A DNA stretch of 7,477 bases, taken from NCBI GenBank assembly GCA_946885755.1, contig CAMPHB010000060.1, forward strand, positions 1 through 7,477, given 5' to 3'. The notes beneath the pieces are model-generated. The model did no database searches. It saw only the letters and a program-made list of their open reading frames with translations, and had not been told where the DNA came from. This document shows positions 7,076-7,477 of this stretch, one piece after another (position 1 is the first letter of the stretch; each line of letters starts with the position of its first letter). Position numbers and translations under genes: made by a program. Origin of the DNA: an uncultured Methylophaga sp. Lineage in GTDB: Bacteria > Pseudomonadota > Gammaproteobacteria > Nitrosococcales > Methylophagaceae.

Positions 7076-7477
7076 CCGTCAAAGCACAAATCTGGGTAGA
7101 CGCCGATGCCTGCCCGGTCGTCATCAAAGAAATCCTTTATCGCGCCGCCAGCCGTAAAAGCGTCAATATCACCTTTGTTGCCAATCACAGCCTGCGTTTA
7201 CCGCCCTCGCCGTATTTACATTTTTTGCAGGTCGAGAGTGGTTTTGATGTAGCTGACAATGAAATCGTCAAGCGGCTGAATACCGGCGATCTGGTAGTCA
7301 CCGCCGATATTCCGCTGGCCGCTGAAGCCATTGAAAAAGGCGCGCTGGCCTTAAATCCGCGCGGCGAACTGTACACCACCGACAGCATTCAGGCGCGCCT
7401 GACCATGCGTAACTTTATGGAAACCATGCGCAGCAGCGGTGAGCAAATCAGCGGCCCGGCCAGTTTTCATCAACGGG
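7072..7477 (+). CDS. yaiI: UPF0178 (YaiI/YqxD, DUF188) family protein, cut by window end
   Basis: An open frame of 135 codons starts at GTG 7072 and runs off the window without a stop. The family is usually about 150 residues, so only the last 10-20 or so are missing. The match to YaiI/YqxD is strong throughout: [15 protein letters not shown] near the start (D10, D12, C14, P15), the stretch [12 protein letters not shown] (59-69), [12 protein letters not shown] (72-83), and the late motif LNPRGELY (94-101) followed by [12 protein letters not shown]. The family belongs to the PIN/NYN-like nuclease fold group with conserved acidic residues. Its substrate is not established, so the activity is inference. 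GTG is preferred because it overlaps the mrpG stop by four bases (GTGA) and sits at the normal N-terminal distance from the DADACP motif. No Shine-Dalgarno is seen, which fits translation by coupling from mrpG. Confidence 0.88.
   Translation, partial: MTVKAQIWVDADACPVVIKEILYRAASRKSVNITFVANHSLRLPPSPYLHFLQVESGFDVADNEIVKRLNTGDLVVTADIPLAAEAIEKGALALNPRGELYTTDSIQARLTMRNFMETMRSSGEQISGPASFHQR

Noticed and set aside
7185..7388. Minus-strand open frame at the window end
   Set aside because: It is antisense to the UPF0178 gene, whose conserved motifs lie in the plus-strand frame starting with GTG.

Overview
The window reads as an ordinary chromosomal segment of a gammaproteobacterium. The evidence is a six-gene Mrp antiporter operon whose first gene is a fused mrpA-mrpB (the 'group 2' layout known from Pseudomonas and Vibrio relatives), a cytochrome c5-type membrane-anchored c-cytochrome, and a YaiI/UPF0178 protein. 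GC content looks close to 50%. I cannot name the genus from sequence alone. All supported genes are on the + strand.

Region by region: (1) 2-592 is the C-terminal part of a zinc-type alcohol dehydrogenase family (MDR) oxidoreductase whose start lies before the window. (2) A short gap holds a TATAAT promoter element inside a perfect inverted repeat. It is followed by 649-1146, a small single-haem cytochrome c5-like protein with an N-terminal membrane anchor. (3) The 110-base gap 1147-1256 holds two hairpins: a weak terminator-like one just after the cytochrome gene, then a shorter GC-rich one. (4) 1257-7075 is the Mrp operon in the order mrpA(+B), C, D, E, F, G. Adjacent genes overlap by 1 or 4 bases, except F-G, which are 3 bases apart. 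(5) 7072 to the window end is the start of a UPF0178 (YaiI/YqxD) gene. It begins with GTG and overlaps the mrpG stop codon by 4 bases. The window ends shortly before its expected end.

How the genes work together: the Mrp proteins form one large hetero-oligomeric inner-membrane Na+(K+)/H+ antiporter, related to the membrane arm of respiratory complex I. It exports Na+ in exchange for protons and so supports alkali and salt tolerance and cytoplasmic pH control. MrpA and MrpD carry the complex I-like charged residues (Glu and Lys within membrane helices) expected of functional pumps. The cytochrome probably acts separately as a periplasm-facing electron carrier, and the dehydrogenase is a separate metabolic gene. 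I see no mobile element, CRISPR array, RNA gene or defence-type cassette. Nothing here clearly looks like a new system, and the findings listed are modest.
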